From contig CM046341.1 of NCBI GenBank assembly GCA_025403435.1, forward strand, positions 14,097,219 through 14,161,218: a stretch of 64,000 nt of DNA, written 5' to 3'. The notes beneath the pieces are model-generated. The model was not told where the DNA came from. It did no database searches and saw only the letters and a program-made list of their open reading frames with translations. The DNA is from Artocarpus heterophyllus (lineage: Eukaryota > Streptophyta > Magnoliopsida > Rosales > Moraceae). Shown piece after piece: positions 33,571-46,809 of this stretch (positions are counted from its first letter, which is position 1; every line of letters begins with the position of its first letter). The position numbers and the translations under genes were made by a program.

Positions 33571-35465
33571 ATTAAACCAATAAAGAGTTAATTTAGTATT
33601 CATATACCAAATGTTGTCCTTTTTATGTTCATTTCTATTGAATGTATGATAAGCAAACAAAAAGTTTGAACTGTCAGTTTAAACCTCTAAGATCGTGTAT
33701 ATGATAGCTAGATTATACAGAAACATAAATCTTAAAGGTGATAGTCTAAAAGATAAGATTCGCAATCGAGGATATAAAGTTGGGTGCTTTATTCATGTTA
33801 AGATTGTTATGTGTCTACATCACTAATGGGAGATGGCTTATCTTGGTCATTGAAGTAGGTCTCTGTGAGTAGAAACATTGGTATATTACCATAGGTGATG
33901 ATGTATTTGATCAAGATAAAAGTTGAATTGATTTGATTAATGGTTCCATTTATTTAAATTAATTCATTTTAGACAATCATATGTATTATGTATTAATCTT
34001 GAAATGAGAAATGGGCCCGTATTCTTGAATTGTGTTTTTTGATGTACCAAAGGATGACATCTCAATTTGATGATGGTACGCATAATAGTACATTATAGAT
34101 ATGACTTTTGATTGACATAGACTTGTTGTTTATAGAGATGGAATCCATAAATCCTTTGTAGAGTTAATGATATTCCCTTATAGGCATTATCCTATAATTG
34201 GAAGACTGGAGCACTCAACCATTCGGATACATAGGTGCAATCGAATAGTATACTATTTATACATAATAAGTATTCCAATGGCAAGATAATCAAATATAAG
34301 ATAAAAACAATTGGGAAGGTAAAATGGAATTTTTCTTTAAGCCGATTATGAATATCCTATGGGGATATTACATATAATTATATGTCATTGACGACTAGCT
34401 TATTGCAGCTTTATAATTTTACATAGTTTGAGAGTGCAGCCCTAAGCTTTTAGTGGAGTAGCTTTAGAGTTGATAATTATAAAAAATATATGTTTGGGAT
34501 ATGTTATTTTATAATTATAGGAGCATGATCTATATATATCCATTAGGTCCTTTTTGCTACCTCATAATAATTCCTGTAGCAATACGGCATGTTTTTCCTA
34601 CATATTAGTAACTTATGTTAGCTATTAGATTAGATAAAATTCAAGTTGATTGGATTTAATAATTCATGATTGGTTTATTGGTTGAATTAATTTTGTGAAT
34701 TCATTTAAGATAAACATGTTGAATTATTTGAACATATTTTATTTATATGGGTTTATTTGTACATGATTATTTTAGTCAAATAACTTTTCTATTGGGTTTT
34801 CTGAATTAAAAATTGAGGCTCTATAAAAGATACCTGGATCAAATAAGATAGGACTTATCTAGTTGGTTGAAATTGGATTGATCAAATTAGCTTGAGGAGT
34901 TTGAATTTGATTCGTACTCCTAGATCGTGATGGCATGGTCGACTACAATACGAAGCTGGATAACAAATAACATGTTTCATGCATTTTCAATCAAAAACTT
35001 ATTCAATCTCGAATTTTGTGGCCCAATCTAATAGGGACTAACCCTAGATTCGACCACTATAAAAGAGAAACTATATCAATGTTCCTTAAATCATTTGAGA
35101 AGCATAAAGTGAGTTTTTTAGTGAGAGAAACTCTAAAACTCCCAAAGAGCTATTGTTCAACATCGAGAACCTTAGCTCTTGGTTTTCACAAGTGGTTGGA
35201 AGAAGAGTTATTGGAGGAAGGCTGTACAACGTGTGACCATCCACATTCCGATCATGGATAGAGAATAGCAAAAAGGACCAGTTGGTTGAGGCTCTTTTGA
35301 AATGTTCTTCTCTTCTCGATTTTTCTATAGACTTCAGTATACAGAAAAGGTATGTAAGATATGTTATTAATTTATGTATTTGGCATTCAAACATATTATT
35401 TATAAAATGATTTGATTTAAAAATTTTTAAAATTCTGTTGTGTATCATTTTCCAACTATTGTCAC
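33571..35465 (+). mobile_element. probable inserted LTR within copia-2 gag
   Basis: Copia-2 gag is interrupted here by about 1.9 kb with no coding content. A TATA box (35058-35064) and a following leader-like stretch near the right end resemble an LTR promoter and R region. I could not fix the ends or a target duplication, so this is inference from the broken gag match. Confidence 0.4.
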
Positions 35466-36300
35466 CTGCACTAGCAATGCAAATGAAAAAGGCTCTTGAT
35501 GAATGTTGGGAGCGATATAATCACCTCAATATGATGTTTATAAAGGCAACATCAAATAAAGCACTTGCCAGTACCCTCATAATGAAATTTTCATCCTTAA
35601 GGCTCAACAATGTCAAAGGTGTGGTGAACACATCACGGATATGAGGGATGCTATGGTTCAATTGAGGACACTTGAGGTTGATATGTCTGAATTTTTCATT
35701 GTGCACTATGTAGTAAACACTCTTTCGCATCAATATAGACCTTTCAAAATATCTTACAACACATATAAGGATAAATGATCAATTAATGAACTTATGACCA
35801 TGTGTGTTCAGGAGGAAAGGACACTAAAAATGGAAATGGGTAAAAGTGTGTCATTCACAATGCAAGAAAAGAATCAAAAACATGCCAAACAAAAGAAGAA
35901 AGGTAACATACCTATTCAAGGTAGAATAAAAAAATAATCCAAGTGTTTCTTTTATAAAAAGAAGGGACACATGAAAAAAGATTGCATTAATTTTCATAAC
36001 TGGCTTGAAAAGAAAGGTAATCCAATCTCATTTATTTATTATGAATCTAATAGGATTGATGTTAATCATAACACATGTTGGATTGATTCTAGTTCTACAA
36101 TTCATATTTCAAATATCTAACAAGGTATACGAGACCTAAAGATGCAAGTGAGAAGTCAAAAAGGTATTTATTTAGGAAACATGGTGCGTTCACATATGGA
36201 GGCAAAGGCATCTTTTAGTTTGTTTTTTCTATTAATTTACAAAATGTCATTGCTTATACTGCTATGTATGTTCACACTAGTATGAAATGATGTGTTATGA
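35466..36300 (+). pseudogene. copia-2 gag C-terminal part and protease
   Basis: It reads SNKALASTLIMKFSSL, then in other frames LRTLEVDMSEFF, FKISYNTYKDK and SINELMTMCVQEE, a run typical of the UBN2-type gag. The zinc knuckle is CFFYKKKGHMKKDC; its second Cys has become Tyr. Protease shows CWIDSSSTIHIS. Several stops are in frame. Confidence 0.85.
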
Positions 36301-38126
36301 ATAAAGATTCCTCTATATTGTTGCACCAAAGATTAGAACTTATCTGCAGAGAGAATTAAAAAGTTAGTAAATTGTTTTAGATTTTACTGATTTTAACACT
36401 TGTGCGGACTACATTAAGGGAGAGTAGACCAATAAGCCTATAAGTCTAAGAAAGGTGTGAAGAGAGCAGAAAAATATTGGAGATCATATATTTAGACATC
36501 TGTTGTCCAAACATGGACTTATGTGGTCCAAAATATTTCATCTCTTTCATAGATAATTACCCACTGTACATGTATCTCTACTTGCTTGATTGCAAGAATG
36601 AAGCATTAGATGCTTTTAAGATTTTTAAAGTTGAATTAGAGAAATGATGTGGAAAGCAAATTAAGATCATGAGGCAGACAAAGTTAGAGAATATTATGAT
36701 AGATACACTAAGAACGAACAAGCATTGGTCCATTTGCAAAGTTTCTTCAAGAGCATGAGAAAGTTGCCTAATACACCATGCCTAGTTCTCTAGACCAGAG
36801 TGGTGTGGTAGAAAGAAGAAACCAAACTTTAATGGAGAGGGTGAGGGGTATGCATAATCACTTCAAACTTCTTAAATCCTTGTGGAATGAATCTCTTAAA
36901 ATAGTTATGTATATATTAAACTATGTTCCAACAAAGGTTGTCCCAAAGATGCCTTTTGAATTATGAAAACGTTGGAAATCGAGAGTGCGACATATACCCG
37001 TTTGGGGATGTCCATCTAAAATAAGAGTGTATAACCCACAAGAGAAGAAATTAGATCCATGGACCATTAGTAGATATTTCATTGGATATGCCGAAAAGTC
37101 TAAAGGATACAAATTCTATTGTCCATCTCATAGCGATAAGATTGTGGAATCAAGAAATGCAAAGTTTCTTAAGAATGAGTTAATCAATGGGAGTGTTCTG
37201 TCACAGAACATTGTTTTTGAAAAAGATCATTTTGATGCTCAATATTCCTACTCAAGCGACAAATTGATTGTTGTTCACAACACTCCTGAATTTTAAATAA
37301 GTGTTGGACAATCGATCATTGAAATTTCACAAACTATTGATAATAATCTAGTAGATCAAATTGTTCAAGAAATGCCTAAAATAGTTAAATAACCAGTCGA
37401 ACAACATGTTCCTCATGAAAATGTTGATACAACATTATGAAGATCTACTAGAATAAAGAAATCAACAATTTCTAGTGATTTTTTAATGTATCTGAATGAG
37501 TTGGACTATAACATTGGAGTTGAAAATGATGTAGAGATGTTTTCATAAGCCATGATTTGTAAATAATCAAATTTATGGTTTGACACCATGAAAGATGAGA
37601 TGAATTCTATGGCATCTAATGAAGTTTGGGATTTTATCGAGTCACCTAATGGTGTAAAAGCCATATGAGGTAAGTGGGATTTTAAGACAAAGAATGACTC
37701 ATTGGGCAACATTAAAAGATAAAAAGCAAGACTCGTTGCTAAAGGATTTGCTTAAAAGGAAGTAATTGACTATAGGGTAACCATTTCTCCTATATCTAAG
37801 AAAGATTCTTTTCATATTATTATTGCATTAGTTGCATATTTTGACTTAGAGTTGCAACAAATAGATGTGAAAAAAGCTTTTCTCAATAAAGATCTAGAGG
37901 AAGAAGTTTACATGAAACATTTGGAAGGATTTTCCTCTAGTGATGATGAGCATTTGGTATGCAAGTTTAAGAAATCAATAATGGATTGAAACAAGAACCT
38001 TATCGGTGGTATTTGAAGTTTTATGATGTTATCTCTTCATTTGGTTTGTAGAAAACATAGTGGATCAACGTATATACCACAAGGTTAGTAGGAGCAAAAT
38101 TTGTTTCCTTATTTTATATGTGGATG
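36301..38126 (+). pseudogene. copia-2 integrase and first part of reverse transcriptase
   Basis: Integrase pieces: LEIIYLDICCPNMDLCGPKYFISFIDNY, then QSGVVERRNQTLMERVRGM (36790-36860), VWGCPSKIRVYNPQEKKLDPWTI and SRYFIGYAEKSKGYKFYCP (37000-37130). Reverse transcriptase pieces: RLVAKGFA near 37730 and QQIDVKKAFLNKDLEEEVYM near 37855. The catalytic-box frame TATGTGGAT is cut at 38126 by the CACTA element. It is broken by many stops. Confidence 0.88.
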
Positions 38127-39510
38127 CACTACTACAAATTTTAGATTAGACGATCCTTATTTAACAATCGTTTCCTAAAAACAGTCGTGGTACTGGGAGA
38201 AAAGCGTGGCAAGTTACGACCGCAAAAATGAAGACCATCGTGGAAGGGGGTGGGAGCTACCACGACGGTTTTTTAAAAAATCATCATGGAAGAGGGGGAA
38301 TTCCATGACGGTTTTTCAAAAAACCATCATGGAATCGCACCTCTTACATGACGGTTTTTTAAAAAACCGTCGTGGGAGCTCCACCCTCTTCCACGACGGT
38401 TTTTTAGAAAACCGTCGTGGTAGCTCCAGTATTCCACGACGGTTTTTTAACAAAACCGTCGTAGTATCTTACTTTAAAACCTCTTTTCCACCTCGACATT
38501 CAAACACAATTCAGAAACTCGCTTCTCAAATACAGACACAGACGCATCTAAATCAGCTATCGCCATCCCTCTCTGCCTCCACACTTCTTAATCTCAGCCT
38601 AAATTGTAAGTTTTTGTTATAAATTGATAAATTGTTGTTGATTGTGTTGTATAATTAATCTGAAATTGATAAATAGTTGTTGATTTTTTTGTTTATTTCA
38701 TGAAATTTGTATTTCTGATCATGGGTATGATTTCTTTGTTTTATAATGAGTATGTAGAACTTATGACCATTGTTGGTAGTGGTGTTTTTGTTTTATGATT
38801 AATTAATATATATATGTAGGTATATATATATATATATAGATTGTGAAATTAATTTTAATTTAATATTTCCTATTTATTATTTCGATTTAGGTATTGCAAA
38901 ATGGATAGGAAATGAATGTGGGATTTTTGATTGTAATTATAAGTAGTTATCAAACGTGGCATTTTCATGGCGAGTCTAATTTCAATCCAACTTTACTAAG
39001 TAAAGAAAAGCAAGCTATTGTGGAGGATAATATGCATGATCAAGACAATATAGTTGACATGGTCAATGATTTAGAAGAACACTTTGTGCACCATTCGGAT
39101 TTATTTGAATATTATCATGTGTAGCAAATGTTTATTACAAATTTTTTATGACGGCTTTTGCAAAAATCGTCTTGTAAAAGTATCTTCGATGACGGTCTTT
39201 TTCAAAAACCGTCGTGAATATATAGATTCCACGACCATTTTCAAAAAATTCAAAATTTTGAAGAATTATTGGTCCACGACCTTTTTGTGAAAAACCGTCG
39301 TGGAAGACAGATCTTCAACGACAGTTTTTCAAAAAATGGCCGTGGAAGGCTGGGTTTTCCACGACTGGTTTTTGAAAAATAGTTGTGGAAGGCTGGGTCT
39401 TCCACGACTATTTTTTGAAAAACCATCGTGGAAGACCTAGCCTTCCACGACAGTTTTTCAAAAAACAGTCGTAAAAGACCTAGCCTTCCACGACTGTTTT
39501 TTGACAAAAC
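38127..39510. repeat. CACTA left subterminal repeats
   Basis: More than a dozen copies in both orientations of a 10-12 bp word (CCACGACGGTTT), often paired as CCACGACGGTTTTT...AAAACCGTCGTGG so that adjacent copies form hairpins. They come in two clusters, about 38180-38470 and 39130-39510. Such repeats are where CACTA-encoded proteins bind. Confidence 0.8.
38902..39123 (+). pseudogene. TNP2 transposase N-terminal relic
   Basis: A 70-residue frame reads GFLIVIISSYQTWHFHGES followed by an acidic stretch ending DLFEYYHV. This is the C-terminal part of the transposase-associated domain that opens TNP2 (GFL...SY.TW..HGE). The zinc-binding first half and the whole catalytic Transposase_21 domain are gone. 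Confidence 0.7.
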
Positions 39511-39639
39511 GGTGGTGAAAGGTGGATTCTTCAAATTTTTGAAATTTGCGCCAGCCACCTATGTCTATGCGCGCCCAAGGTTCCTAATATGCCTCACTCT
39601 CCTCTCTCAAATCCCTCTTTCTATCTCTCTAAAACTCTC

Positions 39640-40013
39640 TTTCTCTCTCTAAAATCGCCTCCACCGCACTGCCATCACCTCCCCCGTGTCGCCAGAACCT
39701 CCACCGGGCCGCCCTCACCTCCACCACCAGTAAGCTCCCCCTCCCTCTCTCTCTCTCCTTTTCCCCCTCGCCCCCACCCCCACCCCCCTCGCCCAGCCCC
39801 CCTACCCCCCTCGACTAGCCCCCCCCCCCCACCCCCCTCTTCCCCCTCGCCCAACTTCCCCCACCGCCCGCGCCCCCCTCGTCAACCCCCCCCACCCCCC
39901 ATGCCCCCTTGCCAACCCCCCCACCCCCCGCGCCCCCTTCGCCAATCCCCCCCACCCCCCTCTTCCCCTTCTTGTGCCCAGCCCCCCACGCCGCCCCCCC
40001 GCCAAACCCCCCA
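39640..40013. repeat. C-rich minisatellite, left part
   Basis: Degenerate units of the type CCCCCCTCGCCCA about 20-25 bp long; the right part is at 52180-52425 across the nested insertion. Apparent proline-rich frames here follow from the base composition and are not a gene. Confidence 0.85.
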
Positions 40014-42776
40014 TGTAACACCCACAAATTATGATGTAACGGATCATGTTAAGTTAGTAACGATGTTAAGTAAATTTTATTAATAATTTGTGTTATATGT
40101 TATGATTTATGATCTTAATGTTACTAACTATTATTCTAAGTGTTATGACAGGTGACGATCGCATAGAATCGATGTGCTCAAGTGTTCATGTTAGTTACAA
40201 TGTATGTTTATTTATGAATGCTATGATGTATTATATTTTAAGGACAGTTCGGTAGGGCGGACTTTCAAGTTCAGCAGGCCAACGGAAACCATCCGTAGGT
40301 CAGACTTTATGGAATCGACAGGCCAAACTGTGCAGTCGACAGGCCGATGACAGCTGACGAGTAGTCAACAAAAATCTCTCCAAATTTATTGTTGAGAAAA
40401 TTACGATGATTGGGTGGTTTAATGTGATTAATTGGCATATTTATGGATTGATTTCTTCATTTAAGGAAATAAAATGTTTGACTTTGCATTGATTGGTATT
40501 GTTTTAAATGATTTCCTATTTTTAGAGGGCAAAATATGGTAAGATGAGATGATTTGTTTGATTTTCCCCATATTACTCTCCACTCTCCACGTGATGTGGC
40601 CTCTAATTAGTCAAAAATTTCTGATAATAATGAAAAATACAAGCCACCTTTTTGTGTACGTTACTCTCATTTCTTCTTTCATGATAATTTTGCTCTCTCT
40701 CTATTTTTCTTAGACGTTTCCTCTCTCTTTCTCCTCTTAACGTTTTCTTCTTTGTCACTCTCAAATTTTTTTTCCTTGCTATTATTTGTAAGAAATATTG
40801 AAATTTCTTTGGTTGAATTGGAAGGAGTTTGTGAAGAAATTTGTTTAAGGTAAGAATGTTCTTTTTGGTGTTTCTGAAATGCATTCCTCCTCCTTAATCC
40901 GACTGCCATAACCTTGTCTAGGAATTTTATTTTGTTCTAAAATTTTAATATGATGTTCATATATGTGTTCTGTATCATTCCTCTAAGTTTCACGTTATTT
41001 CGATATTTCTATGATAAGTTATGAATTTTCTTCTCTTTGATACTCACAGTAAATTAATGTTGATTGTATATATTACACGAAAATATGAGTTTTGGTCATA
41101 ACATAAATGAATGTTGTTTTTCATGAAATTTGGTAAGAATGTTCATGTATATGCTATGTTATGGACTGCAAAGTTTGGTAATGATTTGATGAGTAAATTA
41201 TGTGTTATGGAATTTTTAGTAAGACTAGGTCTAGAAACTGCTTTAACAGTAAAATGGTTGGACTTTTTGATTATGAGATGTTTTGTCAGATTAACTAATT
41301 AATATGATGATAATATATTTTGTGGTTCTGTAATTATATTTTAATAAGTTGTCATGAGAATTTTAACATTTAAATAATTTTTATTTTAATTACTAGAATA
41401 TGAAAAATGCATGCAACTCACTGCCTATATATTAAAGGTTATTTTGTTCACATCTTTTAATGAATGTTTTGGATTGTATGGAATCTTTATGATTAAAGAA
41501 AAATCATGGTAATAGGTGTATATGATATCTTTGTCCTGCCAATTTGGTGTTTTAATTTACTGTGTGAATGTTGAGTTATTAAGTTTTCAATTCATGGAGG
41601 TTAGAAATATATTTATGTTGATAATTTTGATGATTGTGGTCATGGAGGCATATTATAAAGTATGTTTTAAGAAATGAACGTATGTGTGTGTGAAGTTATA
41701 TGGAATGGATGTTTTATTCTATGAAAATAAGTATTAATTTTTATTTGTATCTTTAAATGAATAAATGGCATGAACACTCAAAAGAACGAGCACATCGAGA
41801 CCGCGGCGTCATCACCAATACATATAAGGTTAAGTAAGCTAGCTTCTAAGGTAAGTACATTCTCACCTGCAACATGATATGTTTTATAAGGTTTGATATT
41901 ATGTTCATGATGATATTTATGATGATTTTATGATGATTTCCTTAAAGCGTTTCTCATGAAAGATTTTCATGATTTAAAGTTATACATGTTTGATCATGGC
42001 AAATTTCAAAGCATAAAAGTTACGTATATATGTATCACCTAATAAGTGTTGCACACCAATGTTATGATATGATATGATATGTTATGATGTTATGTTTGGT
42101 TTAGGATTAGCTACCCTTCTCCTCTCATGACGGCGCACCTACAGTGATGATTATGGTACAACACTTGGGCCTTTAAGATAAAATGGAATAAGTTTAAATA
42201 TGGTCAAGTAATAAAAGATATGTTTCTATGAAAATGTGCTTAATGCACTATTATGATATGATGATGATGATGATGTTTATGAAATGTTTTTAAATTGTGA
42301 GAATTATATGTACTTACTAAGCTTTAGCTTATTCAAGTTTATGTCATGTTGCGGATAAGGGTAAGAAAGTCATGGATTAGGCGGAGGACATGGGAAGGCG
42401 TGTGAGCATATGGAAGATGAATTGTAATCGGAAGAACGCCAATGAAGCAAGTTGTTACGATTTAAATTATGGTTAAATTATTTGAACATATTTTTATGAT
42501 GTGTTTTATAGAATGCAAGAACTATGTTTTAACATTTTATTATATCATTTTAAGAATTTGATCTTCCACATTTTGAAAAGTTGAATTTGTCTTAAAATTA
42601 AGTTTTCTAAAAGTTTTTGGCTCTGTCGGCCTGCCGAACATCATTGGTCGGTATGCCGATGAAAGTAAGTTTGGCCTGCCGATCTCATTTTCGGCCTACC
42701 GAACTTTGAAAGTTTTTAAACCCTATTTTGCAGAGCCTCTGCCGGCCTGCCGGTTGACGACTTTCGGCCTGCCGAC

Positions 42777-44954
42777 TGGTCTCGCGTCTATTTACGCATT
42801 TTAAACTAACCTCAAGTATAAGGTTATCTCAAGTAATATTTTTTCGGTGAATCCGAGGTCGAACCCATAAGGAAGGATTTATTCAGTTCCAGTACATGTA
42901 TTGTATTAACTTTTTCCTTTTATTTAAACTGAAAAATTTGAGGATTAATATTTATTATTCACAGAATATATTTACAATATTTACACATTTTTTTTACAAC
43001 ATTTTTTCATCTTTAAATTTTGATAATTTGAAACTTTAATAACAAGAAATGCAAATAATAACTTAAGCAGAGTAACAGCAATAATAACGACAATTTAAAG
43101 AAGTGAAACAGCAATAATAACAGGGCTGAGGTTCAAAGGTTCCGTTCTGACGATTATCTTTAATATATTTTAGTTTCTCTTTTTATTTATTAGTTAGTTT
43201 AAGTATGCACTATGCCATCCTATGTCGACAATAAATCAAGAATTATCAAGCATTTACTGTGCCATTCCATGTCTATAATGCAGCAAAAACACAACTTAAT
43301 AAACAAGCAGCATTTCAACATAACTTAACTAAAATAACAACCAAGATAACGAGTTAAGCATTTACCGAGTCATTCTCTATCTACGAGTAATCAAGGTCCT
43401 CCCAAGCATTATCCGTGCCAGTCTATGTCGTCGATAAATCAAAACCGTAATTTTGGCAGAGCTCTAGCTAAGAAAATATTGAAATTCTAGGTTTTCTAAG
43501 AGAATATTTTTGCATTACAATAGCTTAGAAAACTAAGAAAAACCAAAAATATTTAAAATAATTTTGCCAGAATTTTTCCCTTCTCCCCTCAGCTAAAAAG
43601 AAATTTAAAAAGACATAATTAATAAAATACTACTTATATTATTGAGCATAATTTTTACAACACAAACTAAGGAATATTTTACAAAAAAAACTAGATTAAA
43701 AACTAGACTATAATTACTACAACAACATTTTTATGCTGCGGAAGGCTCTCCGAAAGACTCTCCGAAGGCTCTCCCAAGGCTCTCTGAAGGCTCCCCTCAA
43801 CTGAGGCAAAAGCCTCGTATTTATAGTGATTCAAGATTGCAAACGTCCATTGCTATTTAACGATCTTCACAGTTGAAAGTTGACAATTTTCAATCATTTG
43901 TTCCTTCTCTTCTTCGCGCAGATCCGCGCTCGTGAGTATGCGAATTTGAGTTTGTAATCCAGTGTGACGCAGAACATATCAGCACGGAATAGGCACGATC
44001 TGAACCGTTCAAAACGAGATCCAACGGCTGTTAGATGCGGGTAAGATGGGCCTAGGTTGGAACAGTGAAACCGAGTTTTTAGGATCGTTAGATCAGTCTA
44101 GGTATTCGCATCGAATGGTTGAGAGAGAGGTTGCATGTGGTCATGACCGCACGCGATCCAAGACGGTCTGAGACACTCCACTGACACGCTGCAGCTTGTC
44201 GGCGTGTGTAACGCACGCGTCAATCATATCTTGACACGTGGACCTGCACTTTGAGATTCTGCTGACGCACCGAATGACGCGTTGACACGCGTCTCTTCCT
44301 CGGACAGCTGAGATTGATTTGGCAGTGAATTTGATGGCTCCCATTACGCCACGTGTCCTCTGCATTTTGAATTTGAATTTTCAAGGATTTTTGATGCATT
44401 TGATGTCCGATTTTATCCATTTTGGTGTCGTTTTGCTCTGTTTTTCCTCCAGATTTCAAATCTAAAATCACAAACATTCTAATATTAATTATTTTACAAA
44501 CATAATATTTATTAAAAATATTTATTTTACAATAAAACACACAAAAATAGATAAAAACTCTTAAAATTTCCAGTCTCTTAGCGGTTGAGCACAGATATAA
44601 TTTTTATGACTTGGAAATATTTTTAAAAATTACTAAAAATATAATAAGACATATTTATAAACTTAAAACACACTACCAAACACTAACACTAAAATAAAAT
44701 AACCGCATTACTTTTACGGTTTTGACTATTTACAAACTAAACACTTATTTAACACACTGAAATGACTCTAAAAATTACCAAAAATTCTATTAAACATAAA
44801 AACACACTAAAAACATATTTTTAAACACATTTACACACTAAGACACAAAAATACTTATTAACACAAAATGCTATTAATTAGAGAATTTAATGAGAAATAA
44901 AAGCATAAATAAATGATTTAAGCCTCAAAAATGTACACTTTTACAGTCTCATCA
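42777..44954 (-). repeat. Element B 3' LTR (2178 bp)
   Basis: Full length, with ends TGGTCTCGCG and CAGTCTCATCA, TATA box at 43818-43825 and palindrome GGTCATGACC at 44140-44149. It differs from the element A LTR mainly around 43910-44090. It is followed at 44955 by host flank rather than by the polypurine tract. Confidence 0.92.
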
Positions 44955-45089
44955 CCGACCATATTCGGCCTACCGAAGTCTCAAGTTTGGCCTGCTGAAC
45001 TGTGGGAGCAAATAGTTTTAAAGGGAGCAATTAGTTTTAAATGATGTGATGTGATATGGGTTGTGATTTTACTATTTGGTATATTTACT
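44955..45089. repeat. 135-bp duplicate of the right flank inside element B
   Basis: This block matches 51852-51986 over its whole length with about three differences. It is solo-LTR DNA that should lie only outside element B, yet here it separates the 3' LTR from the internal region. See the finding on this junction. Confidence 0.9.
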
Positions 45090-46290
45090 ATTTGGCCCCT
45101 CAACTAGCTTATTGCTAGTCTCTAGCAACTAAAGCGATAAAACTTAAAACAGTCAAAAGATTTTATTTTTTTTTTGAAACTTGCGATTCCTCATTGATTT
45201 TCCTCAGGATTTATCTCATATTCTTGCCCCAAAGTAAAGATGCAAACACTAATTAAGTTATGATTCATTTCTAGAGTTTGTCAATTGTTTAAGATGAATT
45301 TTTCCCTGTGTGTGTGAATTTCTATTACTAATCAATGTATATTAACTAGATAAATTTATATTAATATCTCTTAATTTATTTAAATAAATTCTTATAAATT
45401 TGTTTTTCATCCCTCTCTCCACTAATGTAGAATAACACCTTGTTAAAGATTTTTAGGACTTTATTCGTCTTGTAATGTAAGGCTTGGGTTAAAGGTACGA
45501 TGGAAGATAAATTTGAAGCTCAGTTCACCCATAAGACACTTACAAAAATCCCAAACCTTTAAAATGTACAATCCAATTCCCAAAGTTTACAATCCCAAAC
45601 TCGAAATGAAATTTCCTTTGTCAACCACTTTTTATTAAACTTTTTTTTTATCTTTTCGTTTTTTTTTTTTGTTGTTTTTTTTTATCTTTTTGTTTTTTTT
45701 TAACTGAAGAGTTACGTAGCAGATATTCTTAACTCATCCTAACCTCATAAACCTGAATTCACTTGAAATAACAGATGTCTTATGAGTGAAAGGTACAAGA
45801 AAAGGATTATGAATTAAAAAGGCTAGGCTAAATATATGGGTAACAAAGAAAATAGAACATTAAGCACAACGAGGTGACTAGGGATATAAAATGTAAATAG
45901 GTTAGCTTCAAAGGCTCAAACAATCCAAAGATGGCCTAAATTATATCTATAACTTAGTGTTATCTAGGATTTCATCTCAAGAGGGATTTAAACAAGTTAT
46001 AAGATTTTATAAAAATAAACCAAATTATACTAACATAAACAGTCTCTAAATTAATATAACAAATCATAGTGCAAGATTAAGTGCTCAAATTTTAGAAAAA
46101 TTTCATCCTAAACATATGGCAAACTAAAGAAACTAACATAAACTTAAATAATATTTAAACTTTACCTTAAGTCATGGAAATGATATAATCTTGATATCGT
46201 CATTGGACAGGAGGCAAATCACAAAAATATTTTTAGATTTTTTTTTTAATTTTTAATAAATGCAATGCAAACACACAGTTTTTACAATCA
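45090..46290 (-). other. Element B 3' non-coding region
   Basis: Colinear with about 20266-21452 of element A. No gene seen. Hairpins H1-H3 of this copy follow at 46292-46517. Confidence 0.7.
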
Positions 46291-46809
46291 TGTAGAAACA
46301 CGTTTCAAGAATACTAGTCACTCCATTACTCAGCTATTTCTACCAAGGTGAAGACGCGTTTCAAGAATAATAAATACTCCTTACCTCAGCCATCTTCAAA
46401 CTTTTATGCTACAAAAGAAAAATGCAGAGATGAGAATTTTACAAACACAAAGAACTTCATTTTCAGGACCATTATCGAGACGCGTTTCAGGTCAAAACCT
46501 TCACTCAGCCATCTCGACCTATGAACACATGAATCTTAAAGTCTTACAAACAGCACACTTTTTTTTTCTTTTTTTTTCGCTTGGTTTTTTTTTTTAAAAA
46601 AAAAAAAAACTAGTCCTAGATTCAATCACAAAAGAAAAAAAATTAACACAACCTTCTCCCCCCAACCTAGATTGAACACTGTTCCAAAGTTTAATAAGAT
46701 TAAATGAGAAGAGTAACAACATATACTTACCAGAGCAGTTATTCAAAGACAAACACATAAACAAAGACAAAAGCAACAATGCTGTAAGTAAAACTAAAAG
46801 AGGTAGAGT

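Noticed and set aside
38127..39510. CRISPR-like array of repeated CCACGACGG words
   Set aside because: Repeats occur in both orientations at irregular spacing in a plant transposon; they are CACTA subterminal repeats.
39589..40083. Proline-rich 164-codon frame
   Set aside because: It is produced by the C-rich minisatellite, runs across the solo-LTR boundary, and has glycine-rich shadows on the other strand.
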